Assembly: GCA_050298555.1 (NCBI GenBank)
Contig: JBNKUL010000037.1
Location: forward strand, 1 to 64,000
From: JAPHSX01 sp050298555
GTDB lineage: Bacteria > Pseudomonadota > Gammaproteobacteria > Thiohalomonadales > Thiohalomonadaceae
Length of the DNA stretch: 64,000 nucleotides
Reading direction: 5' to 3'
Part shown: in pieces, positions 24,723 to 33,579 of the stretch
Layout of the letters: each line of letters opens with the position of its first letter
Position numbering within the stretch: position 1 is the first letter of the stretch
Translations under genes and position numbers: made by a program
The notes under the pieces: generated by a model
Told to the model about the DNA's origin: nothing
Seen by the model: only the letters and a program-made list of their open reading frames with translations
Databases searched by the model: none

Positions 24723-25996
24723 AGGCCGATATCCAGGTCGAAGGCCTCACCGATCTCCTCACCCAGGGTGCCCACCCTCTCCTCTTCAGCGGTAATGAAC
24801 TCATCCAACGGGCCGTCGGCCAGCAGGGCGAGGTGCTCGGCACGGTAATGAGCCAGCCGCACCTTGGCCCACGGCATTGCCAGCCCCAGGGTGAGGGCGA
24901 TCATCAACCAGTTGGTGAGGTAGACCATGGCCAGCGAACCGGTCTGCAGCGTCGAGTCGAAGCCGTGCGCATGCAGGCGTGCGCCGTTGTAGACGGTATT
25001 ACCGATGTTTGCGCTAAAGTAGGCGAAGGCAAAGAGGTAGCCCACCAGGGCCAGCAACGGGCCGATAAGCGGCACCACTGCCAGCACAATGGCCAACACC
25101 ATGAGCAGGGAGGCACGAACGGCGACTCCATAGATATCACGCCAGACGAAGTCTGCATTAAAGGAGCTGCAGCCGTAGCGCGAGCAGTCTACGATGTAGT
25201 GCTTCTGCCGAAACACCGCATAGGGCATCAGCAGGCCAAAGGAGAGCGCCCCGGCAAGTGGCCACAGCACAAAGGCCTTAAAGGCGTCCAGGTAGTCTCC
25301 ATCAAAGCCGAAACGCAGATTGCGGTAGACCGTGTTGTAGTTGCGAAAGGCCATGGAGCGATTGATCAACCAGGGAAAGGCAACGATGAAGAGCAGCACC
25401 AGGGCGCCATAGAGAATGCCGCCGAGCGGCAGTGCGGTGGAGGCGTAGTTGAACAGCAGCAGGAAGCCCACCGCAACGACACGCCCCTTGAGGATAGCCA
25501 CCGGGTTGGCAGTGTACTCAAAGCCGGCACCGTCGAGCCGGGTATTGCCATAGAAATAACGGTGGTTACGTACCTTGGCCCAGGCAGAGAAGATGCCGAG
25601 GGTGAGGATGGAGAGAAACACGTTGACGATCCAGATTTTGAAGTACTCAGCGCCGTTGCCATGGAACTCGAACTGCTGGCGCTTTCCCCTATCCTCCGCC
25701 GCATCCGTAGCGGTACGACTACCATCATGGCTGTGCGCCCCCAGGGCGATAAGCTTTGCCTCGTCCATCGCCTTTACTTCGGTAAGTACACCGATCTTCT
25801 CCAACTGCTGGGTGAGATTGTGCGCAAGCTCGTGGCTGATATTCTTCTTCAGGACCACCGCCGACAGGGTGAAGAGCCGTTCCACCTTTTCAGCGGTCAA
25901 CTCGAACAGCTGTTGCAAGCTCTCCTTGACCTGTTCCGGGTCGACATCATCGACCAGGTCACCACGAAACACCACCATATAGTTCACATCAGACAT
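24719..25996 (-). CDS. YjgN/DUF898 family membrane protein
   Basis: A 425-residue inner-membrane protein. A soluble N-terminal segment of about 115 residues (KESLQQLFELTAEKVERLF) precedes a DUF898/YjgN core with about six to seven membrane helices. Family motifs are visible (FFEFHGN-like QFEFHGNGAEYFKIWIVNVF, AWAKVRNHRYFYGNTRLDG). The function of YjgN is unknown. Its stop overlaps the M48 protease start by 4 bases, so it is in an operon with that protease, which may process or control it. The N-terminal extension is not present in E. coli YjgN. Confidence 0.85.
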   Translation of the reverse strand: MSDVNYMVVFRGDLVDDVDPEQVKESLQQLFELTAEKVERLFTLSAVVLKKNISHELAHNLTQQLEKIGVLTEVKAMDEAKLIALGAHSHDGSRTATDAAEDRGKRQQFEFHGNGAEYFKIWIVNVFLSILTLGIFSAWAKVRNHRYFYGNTRLDGAGFEYTANPVAILKGRVVAVGFLLLFNYASTALPLGGILYGALVLLFIVAFPWLINRSMAFRNYNTVYRNLRFGFDGDYLDAFKAFVLWPLAGALSFGLLMPYAVFRQKHYIVDCSRYGCSSFNADFVWRDIYGVAVRASLLMVLAIVLAVVPLIGPLLALVGYLFAFAYFSANIGNTVYNGARLHAHGFDSTLQTGSLAMVYLTNWLMIALTLGLAMPWAKVRLAHYRAEHLALLADGPLDEFITAEEERVGTLGEEIGEAFDLDIGL

Positions 25997-26176
25997 TCCA
26001 CCTCTCCCTGTGTGGTTTTCTCACTGCATTCACGCACTGCGAAGGTACGTTTCTTATTATGCTGTTTCCAGGTTTTTAACATGCCGCCCAAGAGGGGTCA
26101 ACGCAGAGCAATAGAGTCGTGACAGGGAGATACGCTCAACCCTTCTGATGCTAAAGATATCGGAAAGCTCGAAGGG

Positions 26177-27373
26177 CTACGTCCATAGCGGTCGGACCTT
26201 ATCCCATGAGCTTATCCATCCAGGAATATCATTACCGCTCATCGGCTTGCTGATGTAGTAGCCCTGCACCAAATCACAGCCTAGTCCCTTGACCAGATCC
26301 CACTCTTCCTTTGTCTCCACGCCTTCCGCCACCAGCGTCATATTGAGCTTTTTGGCCAAATCGACACTCGATTCCAGAATCGCCATAGCCGCCTGGTCGT
26401 GATCGGCACGATTGACAAAACTGCGGTCAATCTTCAGTTCATTGAAGGGGATACGGCGTAGCTGCTCCATGGACGAGTATCCGGTGCCAAAATCATCGAT
26501 AGAGAGCTTAACCCCCTGCAGGTAGAGCCGAGTCAGAATCTCCAGGGCACTGGTGAGATTCTGCATCAGTCGCGACTCCGTCACCTCGATAGTAATCCCA
26601 GAGGGGTCGATACCAAGCGATGAGGCGGTATCAATCAACATTTCCGGCAACTCGAGTTGCTGCAGGTTATGCACAGACACATTGACGGCCACCTGCAGCT
26701 TGAGTCCCATGCGTTGCCATGCCGCGGCATAACGCATTGCCTGGAAGAACACCGTCTGCGTCAGTGCATCAATTAGCCCACTCTCCTCGGCCATTGGGAT
26801 GAAGCGGTCCGGGGTAACCACGCCGTAATCGGGGTGGTTCCATCTAACCAGGGTCTCGACCCCATCGATATGGCCACTCTGGACATCCACCTTGGGCTGA
26901 AAATAGGAGACCAGTTCTCCACCGCGCAATGCGCGCTCCAGTTCCGTTGCGTCCAGTGAGACCGGGCTTTCTGTAGCATGACGCTGTGCATGTGCAGGGG
27001 AAGTATTTTTCAGCGCCTCGGCCAATGCCTTTGTCGTCACCGGCTTCTCGAGTGCCGCGAGGATATTGAGTTGGTGTGCCTGCGCCAGATCATACACCGA
27101 CTCAAGAAGACGGTTGTCGCTACCGCTGATGATAATAATGTCACCGGAATAGTGACGCTCTCCGAGGTGACGCAGAAACTCTATGCCATCCATGCCGGGC
27201 ATGCGCAGGTCACAAAGGATTAACGACAACTTTTCTTTATCGGCATCAATAACGGAAAGTGCCTCGCTGCCATCCACCGAAACAGTTATATCGCGTATTC
27301 CCAGCGCATGAAGAACCGGCGACATCAACTCCACAATCATCGGGTCATCGTCGACAAGAAGCACCTTCTTCAT
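26177..27373 (-). CDS. Receiver-EAL response regulator
   Basis: A 398-residue protein. The N-terminal receiver has the phosphoacceptor D55 (LILCDLRMPGMDG), D8/D9 (VDDDP) and K110 (LEKP). The C-terminal EAL domain (about 140-390) keeps the metal and catalytic set: ETLVRW (E173, Thr in place of Ala in E-A-L), N in VNVSVHN, E in EVTESRL, DDFGTGYSS, K in LKIDRSF and the AEGVET/QGYYISKP segments. It should cleave cyclic-di-GMP when phosphorylated. It follows the hybrid kinase gene on the same strand (52-base gap) and is the natural target of its Hpt domain. The ATG start has a purine-rich site upstream. Confidence 0.92.
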   Translation of the reverse strand: MKKVLLVDDDPMIVELMSPVLHALGIRDITVSVDGSEALSVIDADKEKLSLILCDLRMPGMDGIEFLRHLGERHYSGDIIIISGSDNRLLESVYDLAQAHQLNILAALEKPVTTKALAEALKNTSPAHAQRHATESPVSLDATELERALRGGELVSYFQPKVDVQSGHIDGVETLVRWNHPDYGVVTPDRFIPMAEESGLIDALTQTVFFQAMRYAAAWQRMGLKLQVAVNVSVHNLQQLELPEMLIDTASSLGIDPSGITIEVTESRLMQNLTSALEILTRLYLQGVKLSIDDFGTGYSSMEQLRRIPFNELKIDRSFVNRADHDQAAMAILESSVDLAKKLNMTLVAEGVETKEEWDLVKGLGCDLVQGYYISKPMSGNDIPGWISSWDKVRPLWT

Positions 27374-27425
27374 AATAGCTTTTCCCCCTCCGCTCCTTAT
27401 GTGATTGGTTGTGAATCAACAAATA

Positions 27426-30400
27426 TCAAGCCAGCAGTGTTGCGATTTCATTCTCCAGCTTTTCCAACAAAGGTGCGAGACTCTGTTGCTGAGCAAGGAT
27501 CTCCTCGCGCCGCTCCTCCTTGCCAGCCTGCTCCATCGTCTGTAGCAGTGACACCAACGCTTCTGCCCCCAGCGCCCGTGCCGATGACTTGATACGGTGC
27601 GCAAGCAATCCCACCTGCTCAAGATCATCCTCAGCAATCGCATCATTGATCTCACTGACGGTATCCCGAGCCGTTTGCAGAAACTTCTTCAGTATCTGCT
27701 GTTGCACCTCGCTGTCGCTGCCGACATATTCGGTCAGCACATCAAGACGTACCAGCCCCTCCCCATTCACCTCCTCACCGGAAGGAAAAACTCCTCCTTC
27801 ATCTTGCTGCTGAAGTGGCTCCACCCACTTTGCCAGCTCGCGCCTGAGGCGTTTTAGTTCGAGCGGTTTGCTCAGATAGCCGTCCATGCCGCACTGAATA
27901 CACTTATCCCCCTCTCCCTGCAGCGCGTTAGCGGTAACGGCGATGATTGGAGTGTGGTTGCGTCCCGTTACACTCTCATCTTCACGAATAGCTGCCGTCA
28001 TCTGGTAGCCATCCATTACCGGCATATGGCAGTCGGTCAATACCAGTGCGTATTCTTCCTCGCGCCACATCTGCAGGCCTTGTCTGCCATCTGCAGCGAT
28101 ATCCGCGGCATAGCCAAGCAGCCATAGCTGGCGCAAGATGACCTCCTGATTGGTTAGGTTATCCTCTGCCACGAGAATCAGGCGATTCATACTCTGCGCC
28201 ATCTCCCGGCTTGGAGGGGCGACGGCAACGTTAATCGGTTCATCTCCGCTGCCAACAGGTGGACTAGCGCGTCCAACCGCCGAGGCAATTGCGCTATGCA
28301 GTGCGCGCCGCTTGAGCGGGTAGTTTTCCACCAGGATGACATCATCATCCTTCAGCTCGCGATACTGCAGTTCATCGGGAACGGCCAGCACATAGCGTAG
28401 TTGCCCAGCAGACTGCTCACGCAAACGCTTTAATAGCGGTTCCATCTTGTCACCAGATATCGTTTTAAATAGCAGAACAACATCATACGAGTGACCACCA
28501 TCCAGCTCCGACCATAATGCCTCATCCGTGGAGACCACCCGGCTGTCGCATCCACAGGCATTGACGTAGTTATTAACGTTTTTGAATTCATATTCATCAG
28601 GAACCAGACACAGTACCGATAGGTCGCTAATAACCGGTTCACTTGGGACTATCGCCGTTCTATCACAGACAAAGGGCAGGTCGACGGTAAAGGTGGTGCC
28701 TTTGTGCTCGACACTCTCGACCGAAATCCCCCCCCCCATCATTTCGGTAAGGTTCTTGCAAATGGAGAGACCCAGCCCAGTACCGCCAAAGCGGCGTGTG
28801 GTCGAAGCCTCGGCCTGGAAAAAGGGGCTAAATAGTCGCTGCGTCACCTCTTCGCTCATCCCTATACCGTTGTCCTTGACGCGAAAACGGATTTGAATAT
28901 TCACCCCATTGCCCCCCTCCAGCCGGCTGACGTCCACCGCCATATAGCCATTCTCCTTGTTGGTAAACTTAATGGCATTGCCGCACAGATTGTAGAGGAT
29001 CTGCCTTATTCGTACCGGGTCGCCGATTAGCGGCAAATTGAGATTGGGGTCCTGATAGAGGTAGAAGCGGATATTCTTGCTACGGGCGATCGGCCGTATG
29101 ATATCGGCGACGCTGTCGATTACATCGTCAAGACTGAAGCTGGTCTGTTCCAGCTTGAGCTTGCCCGCCTCGATCTTGGAGAGGTCGAGGATGTCGTCAA
29201 TAATGCGGAGCAGTGAAAAGGCGGAGTCATGCACCACACCCAGCATACGCTGCTGTTCCTCGTTCAATGGTGTATTGCGCAACAGTTCGATCATACCGAC
29301 GACACCGTTCATCGGGGTGCGGATCTCGTGACTCATGGTGGCAAGAAAGGCGGACTTTGCCTGTACCGCCGCCTCGGCGTTCTCGCGCGACTGGATCAAC
29401 TCCGCCTCTACCGCCTTTCGCTCAGCGATGTTCGTCACGAAGGCAACAAACATCGCCTCCGCATCGGACTCTTCAGGCCGATACATCGCCGTAATCTCCA
29501 CCGGCACTGACGCCCCCCCTTTCGTCTGGTGTGTCGATTCAAAACGCCCCCAGCCCTGCTCCACATAGGGTCGCATCAGCTCCCGCCACTGCGCCTGTGG
29601 GAATCCCGGATCAAAATCACTAATGCTCATCGCCCTCAGCTCATCCATGCTGTAGCCGAGGTGCTTGCCCCCCTCATCACTCACCCACACTAACCGGCCA
29701 TCACTGGCGCGAAACCAGAACTCTGCAATTCCTGTACGCTCCAGCACCTGATGGGTCAGCGACAATATCTCATTGGCCTCTTCAGCGGCCTCCTTCTCCT
29801 GCTGAATCCTCTCCGCTGCATCGACCTGGGCGGTGATATCCTGCACCACCCCGATCATCCTCACTGCCTTGCCACTCTCATCGCGGTAAACCCTGCCGAC
29901 CTCGTGTACATATCGCACCTCACCATCCCTGGTGAGAATGCGGTGCTCAAGGTCGTAGGGATCGAACTCACCACTCAATGCCGCCTCGATACAGTGCGCC
30001 ACATGGTCGCGATCCTCGGGATGGACACGACTCATGAATAGTTCATAACTAGGGGAATCCTCACCCTTGTCCGCGCCGAATAAGCGATAGGTTTCGTCGG
30101 TCCAGGTAATATCGCCATCCTCTATTCCCCAATCCCAACTGCCGACATGAGCAATATGTTGCGAGCGTTGCAGCAGGTCCTCATTGCGCTGCAGTGCCCG
30201 CTGCGCATCGACCCGCTCGGAGATGTCATGGAGAATGCCGATAAACCGCTCCTCCCCATTACGTTGCATGCGGGTAACGTTGAGTTCAATGGGGATCAAA
30301 CGCCCATCCTTGTGCAGGCCATACAGCTCTCGCGAACGGTTAATCACGCGTGACTCGTAGAGTTCCGATTGCTGCACATATTCGTCGTGCTGCCGGCGCA

Positions 30401-31652
30401 TTTCATGGGGCATCAATTTATTGACATTCCGGCCCACAATCTCACTCACGTCGTAGCCGAACATCGCTGCGGCTGCGGGGTTGACGGTCTCGATCTTCGC
30501 GTTACGATCGATGGTGATGATCCCCTCGCCACTGTTTTGCAGCACCGCGCTGAGGTTACTCTGGATCTGCCAGTTCTTGCGCCGCGTCAGGTAGAGAAAG
30601 GTGGAGAAAATCAATATCAATATGCTGCCGCCCCAGGTCATCCCTTGCATCAGGCTACGGCCCGTTGCCAGCGCGGCCCCTGCCTCCGCCGCATCCAGCT
30701 TCGCGCCTATCCCCATGTTCAGCATAGCGAGCCAGCGTCCCTGCCCCACCGAATCGACGCCGCGGTAGTCCTCGAACTCCACCACTCCGTGGACAGGCTG
30801 CTGCCCCACAATGGCTGCAACCAGTTCGCTCAACGCTCCGCTATCCGGCACTCGCAACTGTAGCGCCAGTTGTGAACCCTCCCCTTGCGGCAAGATACCC
30901 ATACGGTAGAGCTGCTCTTCGTAGCGGCTGATAGTCAGCAGGCGTCCCTGTGCATCAAAGGCGTAAACCTCTCCACTGCCGCCGAATTTCAGGCGTCTGA
31001 ACAATGCATTAAACTCATTCGGCACCGAGAGGCGAAACAGCAGGAACATCTTCTCACCGCGAATCGTGCGGCGAAGCGGAGCACCGACAAACATCGTGAC
31101 AGGCCGATGACCATACTGCTCCGTCTCGTCATCCAGCGGTACATCGGAGTAGAGCGGCAGGCTCAGCGCCACATCCCCCTCACGCATGCGCGCAAAGAAC
31201 TCAGGTTGTCCCTCTAGCAGGCTTTTAATGCCGACATTGCTATCACGTGAGGAGGCGAGATTGTAATTGTCGCTATCGACGATAAAGAAACCCAGGTATC
31301 CCAGGTCCCCCATGAGCGGAACAAAACGGTCCCGCAGCCGCTTCTGTCCCGGTGATGAGAGCAGGCCTGTTCCGTCATCATGGGGCACAGCGCTCAACTC
31401 CCGCACCGCCTCCTCCACCTCGGACTGGCTTGCCCAGTAGCGCACACCGGCACTTTGGTTATTGAACCAGCGCTCCAGCGATAACTCTGCCGCATCGACG
31501 GTGCGGTTCAGCTTATTACCCACCTCCTCATAGATCGCTGAGCTAAAACGCTGCTGGATGGTCCATGCACCGAATTGCAGCGCCGCAATGACCAGCAGAG
31601 TAGTGAGTATTAGGAGTCGTTTTTCAGTAAGTACGCTATTCATTCCTGTCAT
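27426..31652 (-). CDS. Hybrid sensor histidine kinase with PAS, receiver and Hpt domains
   Basis: A 1408-residue membrane kinase. Membrane helices near residues 12-30 and 338-358 flank a large periplasmic sensor. The cytoplasmic part holds three PAS domains (about 365-735; for example AKIETVNPAAAAMFGYDVSE and EDGDITWTDETYRLFG), then HisKA with MSHEIRTP (H775) and an ATPase domain (GGTGLGLSICKNLTEMMGGG). A poorly conserved receiver-like stretch follows, then a good receiver (LVLTDCHMPVMDG, D1207) and an Hpt domain (LLAHRIKSSARALG, H1352). The full phosphorelay H-D-H is intact, as in BarA/EvgS. The final Asp is likely on the receiver-EAL protein downstream. Ligand unknown. Confidence 0.92.
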   Translation of the reverse strand: MTGMNSVLTEKRLLILTTLLVIAALQFGAWTIQQRFSSAIYEEVGNKLNRTVDAAELSLERWFNNQSAGVRYWASQSEVEEAVRELSAVPHDDGTGLLSSPGQKRLRDRFVPLMGDLGYLGFFIVDSDNYNLASSRDSNVGIKSLLEGQPEFFARMREGDVALSLPLYSDVPLDDETEQYGHRPVTMFVGAPLRRTIRGEKMFLLFRLSVPNEFNALFRRLKFGGSGEVYAFDAQGRLLTISRYEEQLYRMGILPQGEGSQLALQLRVPDSGALSELVAAIVGQQPVHGVVEFEDYRGVDSVGQGRWLAMLNMGIGAKLDAAEAGAALATGRSLMQGMTWGGSILILIFSTFLYLTRRKNWQIQSNLSAVLQNSGEGIITIDRNAKIETVNPAAAAMFGYDVSEIVGRNVNKLMPHEMRRQHDEYVQQSELYESRVINRSRELYGLHKDGRLIPIELNVTRMQRNGEERFIGILHDISERVDAQRALQRNEDLLQRSQHIAHVGSWDWGIEDGDITWTDETYRLFGADKGEDSPSYELFMSRVHPEDRDHVAHCIEAALSGEFDPYDLEHRILTRDGEVRYVHEVGRVYRDESGKAVRMIGVVQDITAQVDAAERIQQEKEAAEEANEILSLTHQVLERTGIAEFWFRASDGRLVWVSDEGGKHLGYSMDELRAMSISDFDPGFPQAQWRELMRPYVEQGWGRFESTHQTKGGASVPVEITAMYRPEESDAEAMFVAFVTNIAERKAVEAELIQSRENAEAAVQAKSAFLATMSHEIRTPMNGVVGMIELLRNTPLNEEQQRMLGVVHDSAFSLLRIIDDILDLSKIEAGKLKLEQTSFSLDDVIDSVADIIRPIARSKNIRFYLYQDPNLNLPLIGDPVRIRQILYNLCGNAIKFTNKENGYMAVDVSRLEGGNGVNIQIRFRVKDNGIGMSEEVTQRLFSPFFQAEASTTRRFGGTGLGLSICKNLTEMMGGGISVESVEHKGTTFTVDLPFVCDRTAIVPSEPVISDLSVLCLVPDEYEFKNVNNYVNACGCDSRVVSTDEALWSELDGGHSYDVVLLFKTISGDKMEPLLKRLREQSAGQLRYVLAVPDELQYRELKDDDVILVENYPLKRRALHSAIASAVGRASPPVGSGDEPINVAVAPPSREMAQSMNRLILVAEDNLTNQEVILRQLWLLGYAADIAADGRQGLQMWREEEYALVLTDCHMPVMDGYQMTAAIREDESVTGRNHTPIIAVTANALQGEGDKCIQCGMDGYLSKPLELKRLRRELAKWVEPLQQQDEGGVFPSGEEVNGEGLVRLDVLTEYVGSDSEVQQQILKKFLQTARDTVSEINDAIAEDDLEQVGLLAHRIKSSARALGAEALVSLLQTMEQAGKEERREEILAQQQSLAPLLEKLENEIATLLA

Positions 31653-31858
31653 CCCGCCTGCGGCCGCCGAGTGCCCTCGCCACGTTTAGACCTCCTCATC
31701 CATACAACTCGAGAATAGACCATGACCATCTGCATACCAGTGAGCCTCCCATACCGTCACTGAGGAATATGCACGGGCGGGGCCAGGCATCCGATAGCGC
31801 CTCAACCTAGCCTGCGGTAGACTGCGCACTCAACCCACAAAAGGATCCAACACGCACC

Positions 31859-32782
31859 ATGCACGCCCTGGAAATATCCGGCCTGGAGAAGACCTATCGC
31901 AACGGCTTCACCGCCCTCAAAGGCATCGACCTAAACGTTGAGGAGGGAGATTTCTTTGCCCTGCTCGGCCCCAACGGCGCCGGCAAATCGACCACCATCA
32001 GCATCATCACCTCGCTGGTGAACAAGAGCGCCGGTTCGGTCAGGGTGTTCGGCAACGACATGGAGCGCCAGCCGATGCTGGTAAAACGTGACCTGGGGCT
32101 GGTGCCGCAGGAGTTCAACTTCAACATGTTCGAGCCGGTGGAGGAGATCGTGATCAACCAGGCCGGCTACTACGGTGTGGAGAAGAAGATCGCCGAGGAG
32201 CGCTGCGAGTGGGCACTAAAGAAGCTGGGGCTGTGGGAGAAGCGCCGCGCCATGGCACGCGGCCTCTCCGGCGGCATGAAGCGGCGCCTGATGATTGCCC
32301 GCGCCCTGGTCCACTCGCCGCGGCTGCTGATCCTCGATGAGCCTACCGCCGGTGTGGACATCGAGCTGCGCCGCTCCATGTGGCAGTTCCTGCGCGAAGT
32401 CAATGCGGAAGGCACCACCATCATCCTCACCACCCACTACCTGGAAGAGGCGGAGATGCTGTGCCGCAACGTGGCGATCATCGACCAGGGTGAGATCATC
32501 AAGCACACCTCGATCAAGGAGCTGATCAACCAGCTCGACAAAGAGACCTTCATCCTCGATCTGGGCACACCGCAAAAGGTATGCCCAGAGCTACAGTGCG
32601 GCTACCCAGTTGAACTGACTGACGAGACAACACTGGAGATCGAGGTGCGACGCGAAGAGAGCCTCAATGTCATCTTCGCCGAACTCAGCTCATTGGGTAT
32701 CGAGGTGGTATCGATGCGTAACAAGGCCAACCGCCTGGAAGAGCTGTTCCTGGACCTGGTCGAGAAAGGGGGGGAGAAGTAA
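31859..32782 (+). CDS. yadG: ABC exporter ATP-binding protein YadG
   Basis: A 307-residue ATPase, like E. coli YadG (308). Walker A GPNGAGKST (about residues 38-46), signature LSGGMKRRLMIARAL, Walker B LLILDEPTAGVD and a following H-loop (TTHYLEEAE) are all intact, and the C-terminal 70 residues form the ABC-2-type regulatory tail. With the permease downstream it should form an ABC-2 exporter in the inner membrane; the substrate of YadGH is not established. The stop overlaps the permease ATG by one base (TAATG). Confidence 0.9.
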   Translation: MHALEISGLEKTYRNGFTALKGIDLNVEEGDFFALLGPNGAGKSTTISIITSLVNKSAGSVRVFGNDMERQPMLVKRDLGLVPQEFNFNMFEPVEEIVINQAGYYGVEKKIAEERCEWALKKLGLWEKRRAMARGLSGGMKRRLMIARALVHSPRLLILDEPTAGVDIELRRSMWQFLREVNAEGTTIILTTHYLEEAEMLCRNVAIIDQGEIIKHTSIKELINQLDKETFILDLGTPQKVCPELQCGYPVELTDETTLEIEVRREESLNVIFAELSSLGIEVVSMRNKANRLEELFLDLVEKGGEK

Positions 32783-33555
32783 TGGGCCTGCAAACCTACC
32801 GTATCGCCTTCAATACCATCCTGGTAAAGGAGATCCGCCGCTTCCGCCGCATCTGGGTACAAACCATCGTACCGCCGATGATCACCACCGCCCTCTACTT
32901 CGTCATTTTCGGCAAGATGATCGGCTCCCAGCTCGCCCCCATCGAGGGTTTCAGCTACATGGACTACATCGTACCGGGGCTGATCATGATGGGCATCATC
33001 ACCAACTCCTACGCCAACGTGGTCTCCTCCTTCTACGGCGCGAAGTTCAGCAATTACATCGAAGAGCTGTTGATCTCCCCCATCCCCCACTCGCTGATCC
33101 TCATCGGCTACATCTCCGGCGGTGTGGCGCGCGGACTGACCGTGGGGGCGATGGTGACCATCGTCGCCACCTTCTTTACCGACCTGCACTTCCATAACAT
33201 CGCGGTCATCCTGAGCGTGGCGCTGCTTACCTCGATCCTGTTCGCCCTCGGCGGCTTCATTAACGCGGTATTTGCCAAGAGCTTCGACGACATCAGCATC
33301 ATCCCCACCTTCGTGCTGACGCCGCTGACCTACCTCGGTGGGATCTTCTACTCGGTGAGCATGCTGCCCGACTTCTGGCAGAGCCTGTCGCTGGGAAATC
33401 CTATCCTCTATATGGTCAACACCTTCCGCTACGGCATGTTGGGGGTCTCCGATATTTCGCTCGGCGTCGCCTATGGCGTGATCATCGGCTTCATCGCCCT
33501 GCTCTACAGCTACAGCCTGTGGCTAATGAAACGTGGGGTGGGGTTGCGGGGGTAG
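32782..33555 (+). CDS. yadH: ABC-2 exporter permease YadH
   Basis: A 257-residue inner-membrane permease, the length of E. coli YadH (256). Six membrane helices are visible (for example MITTALYFVIFGKMI, YIVPGLIMMGIITNSYANVVSSF, VILSVALLTSILFALGGFINAV) with the ABC-2 signature near TYLGGIFYSVSMLPDFWQ. It is translationally coupled to yadG. It ends 24 bases before the stop of the convergent ankyrin gene; no clear terminator is seen in that gap. Confidence 0.9.
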   Translation: MGLQTYRIAFNTILVKEIRRFRRIWVQTIVPPMITTALYFVIFGKMIGSQLAPIEGFSYMDYIVPGLIMMGIITNSYANVVSSFYGAKFSNYIEELLISPIPHSLILIGYISGGVARGLTVGAMVTIVATFFTDLHFHNIAVILSVALLTSILFALGGFINAVFAKSFDDISIIPTFVLTPLTYLGGIFYSVSMLPDFWQSLSLGNPILYMVNTFRYGMLGVSDISLGVAYGVIIGFIALLYSYSLWLMKRGVGLRG

Positions 33556-33579
33556 CCATTTGCCCCGCAACGGGCCGCG

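Noticed and set aside
31653..31858. Possible gene between the hybrid kinase and yadG
   Set aside because: The 206-base gap has no frame with a ribosome site; it is probably the divergent promoter region of the two genes.
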